A stretch of 64,000 nucleotides of DNA from Pseudomonas sp. 30_B (GCF_017491605.1 NZ_JAFGYY010000015.1:80793-144792), one strand, 5' to 3'; shown: positions 8,784 to 17,320, counted from the first letter of the stretch. The notes: generated by a model from the sequence alone, not told the origin. Numbers and translations are program-made.

Positions 8784-10190
8784 ATGAAATTTCCCGCCGT
8801 GCCGCCGCTGAAACGCAGTTTCTGGATGCTCAGTGCCGAGCCCGACCTGCAACTGCCGTCCCCGCTCGCGGGCAACCGTCGGGCCGATGTCGCGATCATC
8901 GGCGGAGGGTTCGTCGGCCTCTGGACGGCCCTGACGATCAAGGAGCACGAGCCCGATTGCCGGGTCATCGTGCTGGAGCGGGATATCTGCGGCGGTGGCG
9001 CATCGGGGCGCAATGGCGGGTTCGTGATGTCCTGGTGGCCGAAGATCCAGTCGCTCACCTCGTTCTGTTCCACCGAGCAGGCGACCTTCCTCGCCACCAG
9101 TGCGGAGCGCGCGATCGGGGAACTGGGGGAGTTCTGCGAGCGCCATCGCATCGATGCGTCCTTCCGGCAGAAGGGCTGGCTCTGGACGGCGACCTGCAAG
9201 GCCCACGTCGACAGCTGGAACGCTACATTGGCGGCCTGCGAGCGCCTGGGCTTCCATCCCTTCGAGCGGCTGTCCCGCGAGGAAGTGGCGCGGCGCTCGG
9301 GGTCGGACGTGCATATCGCCGGCGTGCTGGAGCGCAGCAACGCCACCGTGCAACCGGCCGCCCTGGTCCGGGGCATGCGCCGCGTGGCGCTGGAGGCGGG
9401 CATCGAAATCTTCGAGAACACCGCGGTCAGCGAGATCCAGCCGGGGCGCCCGGTCACTCTCGTGACCGCTGGCGGGCGGATCGAGGCGGCCAATGTCGTC
9501 CTGGCCACCAATGCCTGGTCCGCCGCCATCCCGGAGCTTTCGAAGCTGTTCGTGCCGGTGGGCAGCTCCATCGTGGTCACCCAGCCGCTCGGCCCGCGCC
9601 TGGAGAGCCTGGGGTGGAGCGGGGCGGAAGCCATTACCGACTCGCAGCTGCTGGTCGACTACTACCGCACCACGCCCGACGAGCGCATCGCGTTCGGCAA
9701 GGGCACCGGCTCGCTGAGCTACGGATCGAAGATGGGGCCCGTATTCAGCGAAGACCGCGAGGGCATCGCCCTGACCGAGGCCGACCTGCGCCGCGCCTAC
9801 CCGATGCTCAACGACGCGCTGGTCACCCATTCCTGGTCCGGTCCGATCGATCGCACCTACGACAGCCTGCCGGTGTTCGGCCAGATCGCCGGCAGCGACA
9901 ACATTCACTACGGCATCGGCTGGAGCGGCAACGGCGTGGGTCCGAGCCGCCTGGGTGGGCGCATTCTGGCCAGCCTTGCGCTGGGCCGGAAGGACGCGTG
10001 GAGCGGTTGCGCCCTGGTCGGACGTCGCTGCAAGCCGTTCCCGCCCGAGCCGGTGCGCTACCTCGGTGGCTCGATGGTGCGCAAGGCCGTGATCCGCAAG
10101 GAACGCGCCGAACTCAATGGCAAGCCGGCGAATCAGTTCGACGTACTGATGGCCCGGTTCGCTCCCGCTGGACTCGAAGACAAAGCCTGA
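8784..10190 (+). CDS. NAD(P)/FAD-dependent oxidoreductase, DAO family (amine/imino-acid oxidase-like)
   Basis: Encodes 468 residues from ATG 8784; upstream ATGs at 8772 and 8730 are possible, none with a strong ribosome-binding site. It has an N-terminal dinucleotide-binding motif VAIIGGGFVGLWTAL, a second glycine-rich segment ICGGGASGRNGGFV (flavin contact typical of gamma-glutamylputrescine oxidase and glycine oxidase relatives) and a C-terminal FAD motif GIGWSGNGVGPSRLGG. Members oxidise amines or amino acids to imines with H2O2 release or electron transfer. A cupin gene follows after 10 bases. The divergent RidA could deal with an imine product. Exact substrate unknown. Confidence 0.85.
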   Translation: MKFPAVPPLKRSFWMLSAEPDLQLPSPLAGNRRADVAIIGGGFVGLWTALTIKEHEPDCRVIVLERDICGGGASGRNGGFVMSWWPKIQSLTSFCSTEQATFLATSAERAIGELGEFCERHRIDASFRQKGWLWTATCKAHVDSWNATLAACERLGFHPFERLSREEVARRSGSDVHIAGVLERSNATVQPAALVRGMRRVALEAGIEIFENTAVSEIQPGRPVTLVTAGGRIEAANVVLATNAWSAAIPELSKLFVPVGSSIVVTQPLGPRLESLGWSGAEAITDSQLLVDYYRTTPDERIAFGKGTGSLSYGSKMGPVFSEDREGIALTEADLRRAYPMLNDALVTHSWSGPIDRTYDSLPVFGQIAGSDNIHYGIGWSGNGVGPSRLGGRILASLALGRKDAWSGCALVGRRCKPFPPEPVRYLGGSMVRKAVIRKERAELNGKPANQFDVLMARFAPAGLEDKA

Positions 10191-10200
10191 GGAAACCTCC

Positions 10201-10545
10201 ATGACACCCGTACTGTTCCGCCTCGACAACGCCCAGTTCACCGCGCCTGCGCCGGCCGGCATCCCGATCGGCGAGCCAATCCCCATGGCCAGCACCGCCG
10301 CGCACCAGGAGCTCGCCTCGCAGAATGCTTCCAGCGGCTTCTGGGAATGCTCACCCGGCCGCCTGCGCCGGGCGATCATGGAGGCCGAGTACAGCTACTT
10401 CATCGAAGGCCGTGGCGTGTTCACCCCGGACGGTGGCGAGCCGATCGCCTTCAAGGCCGGGGACTCGATCTACTTCGCCGCGAATACCCATGGCGAGTGG
10501 GAGATCGTCGAGAAGGTGCGCAAGGCGTATCTGATTCTGGGATGA
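10201..10545 (+). CDS. Cupin-domain protein (ureidoglycine aminohydrolase-type cupin, DUF861)
   Basis: Encodes 114 residues, a single small cupin. The motif FWECSPGRLRRAIMEAEYSYFIEGRGVFTPDGGEPIAFKAGDS spans the two conserved cupin blocks (shown here in part: EAEYSYFIEG, then GDSIYFAANTHGEW). GAGGAAACC precedes ATG 10201 and the gene is 10 bases after the FAD oxidoreductase stop, so both are co-transcribed. Cupins of this family accompany amine and amino-acid oxidase genes in Pseudomonas and may be small enzymes or ligand sensors; none of this shows the function here. Confidence 0.8.
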   Translation: MTPVLFRLDNAQFTAPAPAGIPIGEPIPMASTAAHQELASQNASSGFWECSPGRLRRAIMEAEYSYFIEGRGVFTPDGGEPIAFKAGDSIYFAANTHGEWEIVEKVRKAYLILG

Positions 10546-10604
10546 GTACGAGGCGCGGCTTCAGCGCGAAATGGGACTTCCCGCGATGGACATCGTGCCG
10601 TGCG

Positions 10605-10680
10605 GTTCGCGAGCAAGCTCGCTCCTACAGGTGGGCCCGAGCGCCGGTGCTCCTTTGTAGGAGCGAGCTTGCTCGCGAAC
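10605..10680. repeat. Paired REP element (Pseudomonas type)
   Basis: Perfect 25-bp inverted repeat, arms 10605-10629 and 10656-10680, each containing TAGGAGCGAGCTTGCTCGCG or its complement, the usual Pseudomonas REP core. The 26-base spacer is GC-rich. It lies 60 bases downstream of the cupin gene. Confidence 0.88.
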
Positions 10681-10724
10681 CCGATACAGCGCCGGCCTAC
10701 GGAAGGATCGGAGCGGCCGGGAGC

Positions 10725-10850
10725 GTAGGGCGTACAACCGTTCGCGGTTGTACGCCGATACACCTCGTTCGTCAGCCGTGCCGTAGTAGACCCGGAGCGC
10801 CCTGAAATCATGACCAATCGGCGTATAACGCGGAGCGTTATACGCCCTAC
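10725..10850. repeat. REPIN: two related palindromes in inverted orientation
   Basis: Unit 1 (10725-10759) is GTAGGGCGTACAACCG, a TTCG loop, then CGGTTGTACGCCGAT. Unit 2 (10817-10850), read on the minus strand, is GTAGGGCGTATAACGC, a 3-base loop, then GCGTTATACGCCGAT. Same family, opposite orientation, 57 bases apart. Together with the REP pair it fills most of the 330-base gap 10546-10875, which holds no credible gene. Confidence 0.8.
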
Positions 10851-10875
10851 GCGGGCTCGCCAATGCGGCAAAGGT

Positions 10876-11451
10876 TCAGCGGCCCTTGCGATAGTGATCC
10901 CGGATGAAGACGGGCAGATCGTTCGAGGGCGGCGTAACGGGAACCTGGTACAGCATGTCGCCGACGAAGCCGCGGTGATAGGTGGCGTGGTTGACCAGGT
11001 GCAGCACGATTTCTTCCTGTGTCATGGCGCCCTGGCCCCCTCCGACGAACTCGAAATGCACGACCCTGGACAGTTCCTCGGCCGACCAGCTGTCGACGAG
11101 ATCGATGTACCAGCGGTCCATCGACTGAACCGCATTCCAGAGCTCGCCCAGCGGCGAGGGATGTTCGGTGTTGCGGGCGGTGTAGTGGTGCTTCCTGCCT
11201 TGCAGGTGATGCCGGAAGATATCGTCCACCACGTAAACGTGGTTCAGGGTATGCACCATGTTTCCGAAGCGTGTCTGTCTTGGGCGAAGTGCTTCGCCAT
11301 CGGGCAGGCTCATCACGCTGTCGAACGTCAGCCCGTTCGCCCAGGCCTTGTAGCGCACCAGCATTTTCAAGGTGTCCGTGGCGGATGCGGGCGAGGCAGC
11401 GGGGCGGGCGGAGTCAGCGGATTCAGCTGGGCTTTGCGGAGCGGAAGGCAT
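10876..11451 (-). CDS. DinB family protein (putative metal-dependent hydrolase/transferase)
   Basis: Encodes 191 residues. It has the DinB four-helix pattern with the three metal-binding His positions: TLNHVYVVDDIF near residue 71 and LVNHATYHRGFV near 155-162. The N-terminal 25 residues are an Ala/Ser/Pro-rich extension. DinB/YfiT-like proteins bind a divalent metal and several act as thiol-dependent S-transferases or damage-inducible enzymes; the specific role here is unknown. AAGGA lies nine bases before ATG 11451. It follows PhzF with a 59-base gap and may be the last gene of the VOC-LysE-PhzF-DinB row. Confidence 0.85.
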   Translation of the reverse strand: MPSAPQSPAESADSARPAASPASATDTLKMLVRYKAWANGLTFDSVMSLPDGEALRPRQTRFGNMVHTLNHVYVVDDIFRHHLQGRKHHYTARNTEHPSPLGELWNAVQSMDRWYIDLVDSWSAEELSRVVHFEFVGGGQGAMTQEEIVLHLVNHATYHRGFVGDMLYQVPVTPPSNDLPVFIRDHYRKGR

Positions 11452-11510
11452 GCGTGCGAGTCCTTGCTTGAGCGTTGATGAAGTTCTTCAAGATGTGGCA
11501 TGACTGCCCC

Positions 11511-12356
11511 TTACGGGAGCCCCTGAAGTCGCCCCGTCACCTGTGTGTAGGTCTTGCCGCCGATCCAGAATTGGCCGGCGCTGTCGCGAGCCACATGGAT
11601 GCGCCCATTGCGACCGAGCCGGGTGCCTTGGGCGGCGATATAGGCATCCCTGGCCACGCCGGTGGAGGACAGCCACTGCGCCAGGGAGGCATTGAGGCTT
11701 CCCGTGACGGGGTCTTCGACGATGGTGCCCAGGTGATTGTTGAAGAAGGCGCGAACCTCGAAAGCGGCATCGCCCTGGGAATGCGGCCCCACTACGCCAA
11801 TGTCGATTCTGCCTGACCAGTGCCGCTGCGGATCGAGGGAGAGCACTTTCTCCGCCGACGCCAGGCGGATTCCCAGCCAGCCGGGACCGTTGTCGACCCA
11901 GGCGGCGTCGAGGACTTCGTGTGGCTCGATGCGCAGGAATCGGATCGCTTCGGTCAACTCTTCGGGCGACGGCGGGCCGGAGCGAATCAGCGCTGGCGCG
12001 CCAAAGGACAGCAGGCCCTGATCACGGCGAATGGTCACCAGCCCGACGCCGCACTCCTGGACGATTTCCGTCTCTTTCATCGGCGCCCGCCCGCTGGAAA
12101 GCCAGGCATGGCAACTGCCCAATGTCGGGTGTCCGGCAAAGGGCATTTCTCTGTCCAGGGAGAATATCCTGACCCTGTAGTCTGCCGCCGGGTGCGTGGG
12201 CGATAGCAGGAAGGTGGTCTCCGACAGGTTGAACCAGCGCGTCAGGCGCAGCATCTCCTCGGTCGTGAGCGCATCGGCGCCCATGACGACCGCCAGCGGG
12301 TTGCCGGACAGCGGTTCCGCGCCGAAAACGTCGATCATCTGAAACTCATGGGTCAC
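11511..12356 (-). CDS. PhzF family isomerase/epimerase
   Basis: Encodes 281 residues, full length for the family. It starts with the characteristic FQMIDVFGAEPLSGNPLAVV, carries the catalytic Glu in NLSETTFLL and the conserved MPFAGHPTLGS, and ends with the mirrored second half (VEDPVTGSLNASLAQWL). The diaminopimelate-epimerase fold performs isomerisations by proton shuttling; only a few members make phenazines and no phz genes are near. The start is GTG 12356 with GGAGAGG upstream; the next ATG lies six codons in. Member of the minus-strand row opposite the MocR regulator. Confidence 0.88.
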   Translation of the reverse strand: MTHEFQMIDVFGAEPLSGNPLAVVMGADALTTEEMLRLTRWFNLSETTFLLSPTHPAADYRVRIFSLDREMPFAGHPTLGSCHAWLSSGRAPMKETEIVQECGVGLVTIRRDQGLLSFGAPALIRSGPPSPEELTEAIRFLRIEPHEVLDAAWVDNGPGWLGIRLASAEKVLSLDPQRHWSGRIDIGVVGPHSQGDAAFEVRAFFNNHLGTIVEDPVTGSLNASLAQWLSSTGVARDAYIAAQGTRLGRNGRIHVARDSAGQFWIGGKTYTQVTGRLQGLP

Positions 12357-12419
12357 AGCACCTCTCCTTGCGTGGGTGATGGCGTAGATCGTGAGGGGGC
12401 TAACTGGGCCTCCGCCGCA

Positions 12420-13049
12420 TCAGTCCGGCGATAGCAGAAGCTTCATTCCGGCGACGGCGAACAGCGCCGAGAAGAGCCCCTGAAGCCAGCGGCCGAGCCT
12501 GGCGTAGAAGGCAATCATCCGGGCGGTGGAAAAGAGGACGGCGTAGCCGCCGAATATCAGGACCCCGAGCACAGCGCAGCCGCCGATGATCGCTGGCAGG
12601 GTGCCGCTGGGGGCGTCCGCCTGGAGCCCCAGCGACATGATCGACATCCACGACATGATCGCCTTGGGGTTGCCGATGTGCATGAGGACGCCCTGGCGGT
12701 ACAGGGGCAGATAGCGCGGCGGCGTTCGTGCCGCGCCGACACCGGTGAAGTCCGGGATCGGCTGCAGGGCGGACGTGCCGGCGCGCATCGCCAGGTAGAG
12801 CAGGTAGAGGCCGCCAAGCACCTTGATGAGCACGAGCGCCTCGGCGTAGGCCGCCAGCAGGGTGGAAATGCCGGTTGCGGCGAGGACCGCCCAGCAGAGC
12901 GAACCGGTCATGACCCCGCAGGCAAGGATGAGGGCGGGGATGCGCCCGTCCCGCATGGCCGTTCCCATGATTGCCATGTTGCTGGGGCCCGGACTGGCGG
13001 CGGCCAGGAAGTAGGAGCCGAAGGCGAGGACGATCGGGTTGCCGATCAC
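12420..13049 (-). CDS. LysE family amino-acid exporter
   Basis: Encodes 209 residues with about six hydrophobic helices, the LysE/RhtB size. The N-terminal motif YFLAAASPGPSNMAIMGTAMRDGR is diagnostic. I start at GTG 13049, which has GGAGG eight bases upstream; the open frame runs 95 codons further up but that part overlaps the VOC gene and looks non-coding. LysE proteins export amino acids or homoserine-type metabolites across the inner membrane. It follows the VOC gene by 43 bases and is followed by PhzF after 63, which suggests one operon under the divergent MocR regulator. Confidence 0.87.
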   Translation of the reverse strand: MIGNPIVLAFGSYFLAAASPGPSNMAIMGTAMRDGRIPALILACGVMTGSLCWAVLAATGISTLLAAYAEALVLIKVLGGLYLLYLAMRAGTSALQPIPDFTGVGAARTPPRYLPLYRQGVLMHIGNPKAIMSWMSIMSLGLQADAPSGTLPAIIGGCAVLGVLIFGGYAVLFSTARMIAFYARLGRWLQGLFSALFAVAGMKLLLSPD

Positions 13050-13092
13050 TGGTGCATCCTCCGGATCGCCTGCGGTGCTTCCGCTGACCCAT

Positions 13093-13497
13093 TCATGCCG
13101 GGAGGTCTCCGCGATAGACGATGTGAACCTTGTTGCCGTCGGGATCGCGCAGGTACGCGCCGAAATAGCCCGCACCATAGTGAGGGCGCGGTCCTGGCTC
13201 ACCCTCGTCTGTCCCGCCATTCGCAAGCCCCCCGGCGTAGGCGGCTGCCACGATCTCTTTGGAGCTGGCCAGAAAGGCCACCATGCTGCCGTTGCCCACC
13301 GTCGAGGGTTCGCCATTGCGCGGGATGTAGACATAGAAACGCGGCAGCGGGGCCGTCGCCGTCACCCAGCAGAGCGCCGGCGGTCCGCCATCGGGCGTGA
13401 TGGCGCGGCGCTTCAGGCCGAGCGGTGCGAGGGTGGCGTCGTAGAAGCGGCCGGCCCGCTCGAGGTCCCGCGCGCCAACGGTCACATGGCTGAACAT
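13093..13497 (-). CDS. VOC family protein (glyoxalase/bleomycin-resistance fold)
   Basis: Encodes 134 residues from ATG 13497, preceded by GGAGAG. It opens with MFSHVTVGARDLERAGRFYDATLAPLG, the classic first VOC strand-helix, and closes with YLRDPDGNKVHIVYRG, the metal-Glu strand position being replaced or shifted. A longer in-frame start at 13563 lacks a ribosome-binding site. Such proteins are small dioxygenases, lyases or resistance binding proteins; the substrate is not evident. First gene of the row opposite MocR. Confidence 0.85.
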   Translation of the reverse strand: MFSHVTVGARDLERAGRFYDATLAPLGLKRRAITPDGGPPALCWVTATAPLPRFYVYIPRNGEPSTVGNGSMVAFLASSKEIVAAAYAGGLANGGTDEGEPGPRPHYGAGYFGAYLRDPDGNKVHIVYRGDLPA

Positions 13498-13586
13498 CTG
13501 GCTCTCCGTTGCCCCCGTCATCGCAGCGAGGCTGTTGGTGAAACGGTGAATGTCGCAGACCACCCTAATGCACGTTACACTTTTGA

Positions 13587-13616
13587 ACTATTTAAATAGT
13601 GTCACGCGACACTATT
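13587..13616. promoter_or_regulatory. Candidate MocR operator: overlapping palindromes
   Basis: In the 139-base divergent gap, ACTATTTAAATAGT (13587-13600) is a perfect 14-bp palindrome. It overlaps a second inverted repeat AATAGTGTC / GACACTATT (13595-13603 and 13608-13616, 4-base spacer). This gives three ACTATT half sites at 13587, 13595 (inverted) and 13611, the first and third as a direct repeat 24 bases apart, as expected for dimeric MocR binding. Confidence 0.6.
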
Positions 13617-13636
13617 AGTCATTCCGGACGCTAAAC

Positions 13637-14995
13637 ATGCTTCTTCAATCACCCTGGACACCGCGCCTGGCGGAGATCGATGCGAGTGCCGCCGAGCGGC
13701 TGGTACGGGCACTGGCCGACGACATCATCGAGGGGCCACTGAAGGGCGGCGACCGCCTGCCTGCCCATCGCGATCTCGCCTGGCAGCTGGGGGTTGGCCT
13801 GGGCACGGTGACGAAGGCCTATGCCGCCCTCGAACGGCGTGGACTGGTTCGCAGCGTCAAGGGCCGGGGCATGTTCGTGGCGATCCGCCAGGCTCATGAG
13901 GACCGGGAGATCGATCTGTCCTCCAATGTGCCGCCGGCCATGCTGTCGGCACGCCTGCTGGCACGGACCCTGGCCGGCGTGGCGCGACAGATCGATGCCG
14001 ATCATCTCAATCTCTACTCGCCACCCGCCGGACACCTGGAGCATCGGCGCCTGCTGGCGCGCTGGCTTGAAACACTCGGGGTCACGGTCGACCCGGCGAA
14101 TCTGGCGCTGACCAGCAATGCCCGCCAGGCCATTGCGCTGGCTTTCGATCTCGCCTGCGGCCCCCATGGCGTGATCCTCACCGAGCGTGTCACCTATCCC
14201 GGCGCAATCGCGCTGGCGCGGCGCAAGGGCTATCGGATGCAAGGCGTCGCGATCGACGCGGAAGGGATGTTGCCGGAGGCGCTCGCGGAGGCTCTGCAAG
14301 GCCTTGCTTCCACCGGCAACAGAGTGGTCTACCTCACTCCGACGCTGCACAACCCGACCACGGCAACCATGGGTGTGGCGCGCCGGCAGGCGATCGTCGA
14401 GGTCTGTCGCAGGGCGGGCGCCTGGATTATCGAGGATGGCGTCTACGCCCTGGGGCCACCCGTGGCGCCAACGCTTGCTGCGTTGGCTCCCGAGCGCGTC
14501 TTCCACGTCAACGGGCTGTCCAAGTCCATCGGCCCCGGACTCAGGATCGGTATGCTCACGCTGCCGGCGGAAATGACTGCCGCGGCGCAGGAACTCCTGC
14601 AGGACATCCCGATGGCGCCGTCGCCGCTGTCCTGTGCCGTGGTGGAGGAGTGGCTATCCAGCGGCGTCATCGCATCCATTCCGCAGGACCTGCGCCATGA
14701 GGCACGCCGCCGGTCGAGCCTGGCGGTTTCGCTGCTCGGCGCGGTCGGGTTCGTTGCGCATCCGGATGCCTATCACCTCTGGCTGCCGATGCCGCGCGCC
14801 GCTGCCGATCGCCTGGCGGCAGCGGCCGCTGCGGTGGGCATCAGGGTGACGCCGCCCGAGTCGGTCATGGTCGACCGTAGCGACCCGGAGTCAGGCATTC
14901 GCCTTTGTCTGGGTGGCCCGTCCCTCGAAGACCTGACGCAAGGACTGACGCTTCTGGCCCGGCTGATGACGAGCCCCGCCGTCTCGCCCGCCTGA
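13637..14995 (+). CDS. MocR-type PLP-dependent transcriptional regulator (GntR HTH plus aminotransferase domain)
   Basis: Encodes 452 residues. The N-terminal winged helix (about 20-85) includes LKGGDRLPAHRDLAWQLG and GTVTKAYAALERRGLV. The rest is a fold-type I aminotransferase domain with the PLP contacts HNPT near 239, Asp267 in EDGVYAL, and the Schiff-base Lys296 in NGLSKSIGPGLR, so it can still bind PLP. MocR proteins sense PLP adducts of amines or amino acids and usually control a divergent gene. Here the divergent genes encode VOC, a LysE exporter, PhzF and DinB, so an amino-compound export or detoxification role is plausible. An operator candidate lies immediately upstream. Confidence 0.9.
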   Translation: MLLQSPWTPRLAEIDASAAERLVRALADDIIEGPLKGGDRLPAHRDLAWQLGVGLGTVTKAYAALERRGLVRSVKGRGMFVAIRQAHEDREIDLSSNVPPAMLSARLLARTLAGVARQIDADHLNLYSPPAGHLEHRRLLARWLETLGVTVDPANLALTSNARQAIALAFDLACGPHGVILTERVTYPGAIALARRKGYRMQGVAIDAEGMLPEALAEALQGLASTGNRVVYLTPTLHNPTTATMGVARRQAIVEVCRRAGAWIIEDGVYALGPPVAPTLAALAPERVFHVNGLSKSIGPGLRIGMLTLPAEMTAAAQELLQDIPMAPSPLSCAVVEEWLSSGVIASIPQDLRHEARRRSSLAVSLLGAVGFVAHPDAYHLWLPMPRAAADRLAAAAAAVGIRVTPPESVMVDRSDPESGIRLCLGGPSLEDLTQGLTLLARLMTSPAVSPA

Positions 14996-15012
14996 AGCCC
15001 GGACGGCGGGTT

Positions 15013-16377
15013 TCACCCGCGCAGCAAATGCACCGCCAGCCCTGCCAGCGCACAGGCCACCAGTACCTGGATCACGCCGCGCTTGAAGCGGAACAGCGCC
15101 ACCGCCGCCGCGATGGCGATCAGGGCCGAGGGCCAGTCGAAGCCGCCGCCGAAGCCGTTCGGCCAGAGCACGTGATAGCCGAAGAACAGCGCCAGGTTGA
15201 GGATCACACCGACCACGGCGGCGGTGATGCCGGTCAGCGGCGCAGTGAACTTCAGCTCGTTGTGCGTCGACTCCACCAGCGGACCCCCGGCGAGGATGAA
15301 CAGGAAGGACGGCAGGAAGGTGAACCAGGTGACCAGGCTCGCGGCGATGGCGCCGGCGAGGAAGGGATGGTCCGCGCCGAACATCGGGTGCAGGTAGCCG
15401 CCGACGAAGCCGACGAAGGCCACCACCATGATCAGCGGCCCCGGCGTGGTTTCGCCCAGGGCCAGGCCGTCGATCATCTGCGTGGGCGACAGCCAGCCGT
15501 AATGACCGACCGCACCCTGGTAGACATAGGGCAGCACCGCATAGGCGCCGCCGAAGGTGAGCAGGGCGGCCTTGGTGAAGAACCAGCCCATCTGCGTCAG
15601 CGTCCCGTTCCAGCCGAATGAGGCCGCGAGCAGCCCCATGGGCAGCAGCCAGAGCGCGGCGCCGACCAGCGCCAGGCGCAGCAGGTGGGACCAGCGGAAG
15701 CGCGCATGCTCGGGCGTGGGGGTGTCGTCGTCGATCAGCGCGGGGCCGTAGCTGGTCTTCGCCGCCCCATGGCCGCCGCCGATGACGAACTTGTCCGGCA
15801 GCAGCCGCCCGCCGAAGTAACCCAGGACCGCCGCCGCCAGCACGATGACCGGGAAGGGCACGTTGAGGGCGAAGATGGCGACGAACGAGGCCGCCGCGAT
15901 GGCCCACAGCCAGGCGTTCTTCAGCGCCCGCGAGCCGATGCGGTGGGCCGCATGGACGACGATGGCAGTCACCGCAGGCTTGATGCCGTAGAAGATGCCC
16001 GCCACCACCGGCACCTCGCCGAAGGCGATGTAGATCCACGACAGGCCGATCAGGATGAACAGCGACGGCAGCACGAACAGACCCCCGGCGATCACGCCGC
16101 CCCAGGTCCGGTGCATCAGCCAGCCGATGTAGGTGGCGAGCTGCTGGGCCTCCGGCCCCGGCAGCACCATGCAGTAGTTCAGGGCGTGGAGGAAGCGTCG
16201 CTCGCTGATCCAGCGGCGGCGCTCCACCAGCTCCTGGTGCATGATCGCGATCTGTCCCGCCGGGCCGCCGAAGCTGATGAAGCCCAGCTTCAGCCAGAAC
16301 AGGAAGGCCTCGAACAGGCCGATGGCGGCCACGGCCTCGGGCGCCTTCCCGGCGGTGGGTACGGTGGAGTCAGTCAT
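15013..16377 (-). CDS. chrA: Chromate transporter ChrA (long, two-domain)
   Basis: Encodes 454 residues with two homologous Chromate_transp halves. The first half carries FGGPAGQIAIMHQELVERRRW and the second FGGAYAVLPYVYQGAVGHYGWL, both typical CHR repeats, in about 10-12 membrane segments. ChrA exports chromate from the cytoplasm and confers resistance. It overlaps the end of chrB by eight bases (16370-16377), so the two are translationally coupled. Identification is firm from length, motifs and partner gene. Confidence 0.93.
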   Translation of the reverse strand: MTDSTVPTAGKAPEAVAAIGLFEAFLFWLKLGFISFGGPAGQIAIMHQELVERRRWISERRFLHALNYCMVLPGPEAQQLATYIGWLMHRTWGGVIAGGLFVLPSLFILIGLSWIYIAFGEVPVVAGIFYGIKPAVTAIVVHAAHRIGSRALKNAWLWAIAAASFVAIFALNVPFPVIVLAAAVLGYFGGRLLPDKFVIGGGHGAAKTSYGPALIDDDTPTPEHARFRWSHLLRLALVGAALWLLPMGLLAASFGWNGTLTQMGWFFTKAALLTFGGAYAVLPYVYQGAVGHYGWLSPTQMIDGLALGETTPGPLIMVVAFVGFVGGYLHPMFGADHPFLAGAIAASLVTWFTFLPSFLFILAGGPLVESTHNELKFTAPLTGITAAVVGVILNLALFFGYHVLWPNGFGGGFDWPSALIAIAAAVALFRFKRGVIQVLVACALAGLAVHLLRG

Positions 16378-17311
16378 GGTTTTTCTCGTCGTTGGCGAAG
16401 GCGGTCAAAAGGCCGTTGAAGAGGCTGCCGGTTGCCTGCAGCAGTTGATCGTCATCGACGATGCTGTCGCGCAGGCCGGCCAGGACGCGCTCGATCCCCG
16501 AGGCTTCCGGCGGCGGGTTGCCACCGACATCCAGGTAGTGCACGACGGCGGCGATGCGCAGCAGGGCCAGGCTTTCCAGCTGGAAGCTGGCCAGCAGGGT
16601 CTCGAAGGTGACGCGCTGCCCGACATGGCTGAAGGCGGCGCCGTCGAAGTCGAAGCCCAGCGCGTCGGTCGGGCAGTCGTGAGGAGCATCGAGCCAGAGG
16701 ATTTCTGCCGTGGGATCGATGAAGCGGCGAATCAGCCAGGCGCTGGCGAGGCGGTCGACCCAGGGACGCTTGCGCGTGGCCCAGCGGCGGCCCTGGAAGT
16801 CTGCGCGAGCCAGCGGCGCGATGGGGTCTTCATGGCTGCTCGGCTCGTCCGCGGAGAGGGCGCGGCTGATGGCGGTCTCCAGCGCCTGCAGGGCCGACTC
16901 GGTGAGCTGCCTGGCTTCACCGGGGAAAAAGTCGATGGCCGCCAGTTGGCCGAACGCCTTACGCAACTTGCGGACGTGCCGCGCCGTTTGCAGGGCGTTT
17001 TCACCTGTCAGTTCGCCCAGGCAGTTGGCGATGTCCTCGCGCAGCCGGGCGTACTCCTCTCCGCGGTCGAACAGCGCCATGAAGCGCTCTTCGGGCTCGC
17101 GGATGGAGAGCAGGTAGGCCGTGCCATCGATGGCGAGCACCTCGCGCTCGATGGCTTCGAGGGCTTCCCGGCCGGCGGCGTGGTCGGGCAACAGGTAGAC
17201 GCCGTCGCGAAGCACTGCCGAGCCACAGGCCTTGAGTGCTCGCCAGGCGCGCATGCGCTCGGTTGCGTTGGCAGTGGGGAGACCGAGCACCAGGAGGAGC
17301 CAAGTGTTCAT
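16370..17311 (-). CDS. chrB: Chromate resistance protein ChrB
   Basis: Encodes 313 residues. The N-terminal ChrB domain starts MNTWLLLVLGLPTANATERM, and the C-terminal domain holds WATRKRPWVDRLASAWLIRRFIDPTAEILW and later FDFDGAAFSHVG. ChrB is required for full resistance and in other bacteria acts as a chromate-responsive regulator of the chr operon. First gene of a two-gene operon with chrA. The start at ATG 17311 has only a weak ribosome-binding site. A promoter and small inverted repeat lie directly upstream. Confidence 0.92.
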   Translation of the reverse strand: MNTWLLLVLGLPTANATERMRAWRALKACGSAVLRDGVYLLPDHAAGREALEAIEREVLAIDGTAYLLSIREPEERFMALFDRGEEYARLREDIANCLGELTGENALQTARHVRKLRKAFGQLAAIDFFPGEARQLTESALQALETAISRALSADEPSSHEDPIAPLARADFQGRRWATRKRPWVDRLASAWLIRRFIDPTAEILWLDAPHDCPTDALGFDFDGAAFSHVGQRVTFETLLASFQLESLALLRIAAVVHYLDVGGNPPPEASGIERVLAGLRDSIVDDDQLLQATGSLFNGLLTAFANDEKNHD

Positions 17312-17320
17312 GTAGAGTAT

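Noticed and set aside
10605..10850. Possible CRISPR-like repeats
   Set aside because: They are inverted palindromic pairs of REP type, not direct repeats with regular spacers, and no cas gene is near.
11511..12356. Phenazine biosynthesis
   Set aside because: PhzF-like protein alone; no other phz gene in the window and the family is broad.
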